Shown: piece by piece, positions 6,699 through 8,457 of the stretch | Layout of the letters: each line of letters starts with the position of its first letter | Position numbering within the stretch: the first letter of the stretch is position 1 | Assembly (NCBI GenBank): GCA_048498415.1 | Contig: JBEHYA010000085.1 | Coordinates: forward strand, 1-8,457 | Direction: 5' to 3' | DNA: 8,457 nt | From: JBEHYA01 sp048498415 | GTDB lineage: Bacteria > Pseudomonadota > Alphaproteobacteria > UBA9219 > RGZA01 | Position numbers and translations under genes: made by a program | The notes under the pieces: generated by a model | The model's database searches: none | Seen by the model: the letters and a program-made list of their open reading frames with translations, nothing else | Told to the model about the DNA's origin: nothing

Positions 6699-6736
6699 GG
6701 CAGATAATACAGTAAAGGTCATGCGTTTTATCTGCC
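6699..6736. promoter_or_regulatory. Inverted repeat upstream of hemC
   Basis: GGCAGATAA (6699-6707) and TTATCTGCC (6728-6736) are perfect 9-bp inverted arms separated by 20 bp. They lie 57-94 bp upstream of the hemC start codon. They could be an operator for a dimeric regulator, with half-sites about 29 bp centre to centre, or a stem-loop in the hemC leader if transcription starts further out. The structure is seen; its function is inferred. Confidence 0.45.
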
Positions 6737-6883
6737 CCCTATCCCGTTGAAATGATTACAATTGAATGCAATTACGGGAAAAATGGCAAAACTAAAAAAT
6801 CAACCATGTTGTACTATTCGATTAGTATGCGAAATGACCTGATTTTTGGCGTCGTTTTCACTGTCTTTTTTCGTACGATTTTG

Positions 6884-6892
6884 TGTGGATAA
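6884..6892 (-). promoter_or_regulatory. Consensus DnaA-box sequence
   Basis: The minus strand reads TTATCCACA, a perfect match to the DnaA box TTATNCACA. A weaker same-strand copy (AAATTCACA, two mismatches) begins four bases away at 6896-6904. Both lie in the AT-rich part of the hemC divergent region. One strong site may regulate a neighbouring gene or be chance; it does not by itself define an origin. Confidence 0.35.
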
Positions 6893-6966
6893 TTCTGTGA
6901 ATTTAACCAAGAAAATGCCGAAAATATTGCAAGCTTTGCACTTTTAAAGAGTTTGTTTACCCAGCG

Positions 6967-6978
6967 GGTGATATCACC
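6967..6978. promoter_or_regulatory. 12-bp perfect palindrome upstream of the DUF2336 gene
   Basis: GGTGATATCACC reads the same on both strands and ends 27 bp before the ATG at 7006, a position suited to an operator for a dimeric repressor. No known regulator is recognised from the sequence. Confidence 0.35.
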
Positions 6979-7005
6979 GAAATAGTTAAGGATTTAGGCC
7001 TATTA

Positions 7006-8142
7006 ATGGCGGATCTTATGGACGTTTCGATTGCGCAAAAACTGCCCGAGATTTTCTCGCTGGCGCTCGACCGCACAGAGCCTGCGCGCATCCGTCTGGC
7101 CAGCCTGCTAAGTGACGTTTTTCAGCAAAGCACCCAGCTAAGCCCTCGCGAACAAGAGATGGTCAACCAGATCATCGACGAGCTGATTGGTAAAACATCG
7201 CCCGATGTCAAACGCATGCTCGCAGAAAAACTGGCGAACTCGCCCGGTGTCTCGCACCGCGTGCTGATCACATTGGCCAGCGATGCCAGCGCCGATGTTG
7301 CCGCGCCCATTCTCAAAAACAATCCGCTGCTGCAGGACGACGATCTGATTTATGTGGTCGAAGCCTATGGCGGCGAGCACGCGCATGCGGTCGCCGAACG
7401 TCAGGCGATCAATGAAGCGGTTGTCGATGCGCTGATTGCCACGGGTGAAATTACGGTGATGGCGACAGTGGCCGAAAATCTTGGCGCCAAGATTTCCTCG
7501 CACGCCATGAACGTGTTGATTGAAGCCGCGCGTTTCGGCCACAAACTGCATGAACCCTTGATAAACCGGCCTGAGCTTACACGCGATATGTCGATGAAGC
7601 TGATCTGGTGGCTGAAGACAGAGCTGCGCCGCCAGGTTATCAAGCGCTTTAATATTAACGGCGGCCAGGCCGACAGCGCGCTGGAAAGTTCGGTCAACGA
7701 ATTGCTGTCCAAAATTGAATCAGACCGCGGCGATGAATTTGCCATGGTGCGCATCGCCGAGTGGCTGGAGGAGCGCGAAGCGGTATCCCCGCGCGTCATG
7801 ATCCAGGCGCTGCGCATGGGCTTCTTTAAACTATACGCCATTCTGGTTGCGCACAAAACGAAGATGGATGCGCTGCTGGTCGAACGCATGATCACGGAAG
7901 ACGGCGGGCGTTCATTCGCGGTGCTGTGCCGCGCCATGGAAGTCGAGAAGCCGAATTTCGTTTCCATGTTCCTGCTCAGCCGCGGCGCGCGCGATGGGGA
8001 GCAGATTGTCAACCCGCGCGAACTCTCGCAGGCCATCGCCGTTTTCGATAAGCTGGATTATCCTACCGCCGTCTCCCTGATCCATACCTGGCGCCAGGAT
8101 CCCAGCTATTTACTGCACCGCCTGCACGAATCCGTGCATTAA
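7006..8142 (+). CDS. DUF2336 domain-containing protein
   Basis: 378 residues, soluble, mostly helical, without signal peptide or membrane segments. It matches the pattern I know for DUF2336 (COG5330), a family nearly confined to alphaproteobacteria: RIRLASLLSDVF (28-39), SPREQEMVNQIIDELI (46-61), DVKRMLAEKLA (67-77), a HEAT-like repeat VLITLASDASADVAAPIL (86-103) with LLQDDDLIYVV (108-118), then AHAVAERQAINEAVVDALI (126-144) and VMATVAENLGAKIS (151-164). The family has no firmly assigned biochemical function; its HEAT-like helices suggest a protein-protein interaction scaffold. The start at 7006 has TAGG (6995-6998) 7 bases upstream; ATG 7018 is an alternative start. It is divergent from hemC, preceded by a 12-bp palindrome, and convergent with the I78-like gene only 6 bp after its stop. 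No motif shows a link to haem synthesis. Confidence 0.85.
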   Translation: MADLMDVSIAQKLPEIFSLALDRTEPARIRLASLLSDVFQQSTQLSPREQEMVNQIIDELIGKTSPDVKRMLAEKLANSPGVSHRVLITLASDASADVAAPILKNNPLLQDDDLIYVVEAYGGEHAHAVAERQAINEAVVDALIATGEITVMATVAENLGAKISSHAMNVLIEAARFGHKLHEPLINRPELTRDMSMKLIWWLKTELRRQVIKRFNINGGQADSALESSVNELLSKIESDRGDEFAMVRIAEWLEEREAVSPRVMIQALRMGFFKLYAILVAHKTKMDALLVERMITEDGGRSFAVLCRAMEVEKPNFVSMFLLSRGARDGEQIVNPRELSQAIAVFDKLDYPTAVSLIHTWRQDPSYLLHRLHESVH

Positions 8143-8148
8143 CCGGCC

Positions 8149-8457
8149 TTAGCCGCAGCGCGCTTCCGTCACGATATAAGTCTCTTTATCCACCAGCAGG
8201 TTCAGCCTGCGCGCGCTAAAATCCATGGTGCGGATGGAATCCGGAAACAATATCCGCAACGGCTGATGAATTTCATGCGGGTCGATCTCGTTGCCGTTGG
8301 TGCCGCGCTTTTCACCGGCGCGCAACAGGCGCCGCCCCACATAGCCCTGCGGGTTGCAGTCTTCCACCAGCCGGGCATCGGGCGATGGCGCCACCAGCGC
8401 GCCGGCGGATGGCAGGGCTTCATCATGAATGGCGGGCACCGTGCCGTCGGGGGCTGC
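8149..8457 (-). CDS. Peptidase inhibitor I78-like protein, C-terminal part
   Basis: Partial: 102 codons are present and the frame is open through the right edge, so the true start, probably with a signal peptide or lipoprotein leader, lies outside the window. The visible part begins with an Ala/Pro-rich, low-complexity stretch (AAPDGTVPAIHDEALPSAGA), as in a secreted or tethered protein. The I78 pattern follows: DCNPQGYVGRRLL (Cys, then VG), then LRILFPDSIRTMDFSARRLNLLVD, which contains the core T-x-D-x5-RLN-x3-D, and the terminal ARCG. I78 proteins are small Cys-paired inhibitors of serine proteases from fungi and bacteria, and most bacterial members are untested. The two Cys, near the domain start and at the end, could form the family disulfide. 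It is convergent with the DUF2336 gene, and no terminator is visible in the 6-bp gap. Confidence 0.78.
   Translation of the reverse strand, partial: AAPDGTVPAIHDEALPSAGALVAPSPDARLVEDCNPQGYVGRRLLRAGEKRGTNGNEIDPHEIHQPLRILFPDSIRTMDFSARRLNLLVDKETYIVTEARCG

Larger units (their letters stand above)
6643..7005. other. AT-rich divergent intergenic region between hemC and the DUF2336 gene
   Basis: This 363-bp stretch has no convincing gene. By count, 6781-6960 is about 33% G+C, much lower than the genes on either side. It must carry the promoters for hemC (leftward) and the DUF2336 gene (rightward), but I see no well-matched -35/-10 pair for either. It contains an inverted repeat (6699-6736), an 8-bp palindrome TCGTACGA (6871-6878), a perfect DnaA-box match (6884-6892) and a 12-bp palindrome (6967-6978). 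Confidence 0.7.

Noticed and set aside
6798..6812. Possible IHF site (AATCAACCATGTTG).
   Set aside because: The TTR part is one base out of register with the WATCAANNNNTTR consensus.
6752..6892. A 46-codon open frame on the plus strand (starts MITIECNYGK, hydrophobic near the end) inside the hemC/DUF2336 intergenic region.
   Set aside because: No Shine-Dalgarno before the ATG, AT-rich composition unlike the genes around it, and a length easily reached by chance at 33% G+C. It also runs through the DnaA-box sequence. No family recognised.

Overview
The window looks like core chromosome of an alphaproteobacterium. The coding sequence is moderately GC-rich, and the gene set is typical of that class: a hemC-hemD-mitofilin(Mic60)-hemY cluster, a DUF2336 protein, a peptidase-inhibitor-I78-like protein, a UbiH-type hydroxylase and a linked PII/ammonium-transporter pair. 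I cannot place it below class level. There are no transposases, phage genes, CRISPR arrays or RNA genes.

Layout. (1) 1-517, minus strand: a PII signal protein (glnK/glnB family) followed, with a one-base stop/start overlap, by the N-terminus of an Amt ammonium transporter that runs off the left edge. (2) 556-1725, plus strand: a UbiH/UbiF/COQ6-family flavin monooxygenase, divergent from the PII gene with only 38 bp between the start codons. (3) 1843-2580, plus strand: a Bax-inhibitor-1/YccA-family seven-helix membrane protein with its own sigma70-like promoter and strong Shine-Dalgarno, closed by a rho-independent terminator (2601-2632). (4) 2637-2731: a palindromic dispersed-type repeat in the convergent gap between yccA and hemY. 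(5) 2751-6642, minus strand: a tight four-gene operon read hemC, hemD, mitofilin-like, hemY (junctions: 4-bp overlap, 13-bp gap, 10-bp gap). (6) 6643-7005: a 363-bp divergent intergenic region, about 33% GC at its core, with an inverted repeat, a perfect DnaA-box match and a 12-bp palindrome. (7) 7006-8142, plus strand: a DUF2336 protein. (8) 8149-8457, minus strand: the C-terminal part of an I78-like protein, convergent with gene 7 at a 6-bp gap.

How the genes work together. HemC and HemD make uroporphyrinogen III, the first tetrapyrrole macrocycle. The mitofilin-like and HemY proteins are inner-membrane proteins that ride in the same transcript in alphaproteobacteria. PII and Amt form the ammonium sensing and uptake module. 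The UbiH-like enzyme belongs to ubiquinone synthesis.

The observation most worth following is the PII protein. Its fold and effector-binding residues look intact, but its T-loop has lost both the uridylylated Tyr51 (now Ala) and the Arg47 that plugs AmtB in E. coli GlnK (now Glu). I found no convincing undescribed multi-gene system here; the remaining findings are regulatory or structural details.
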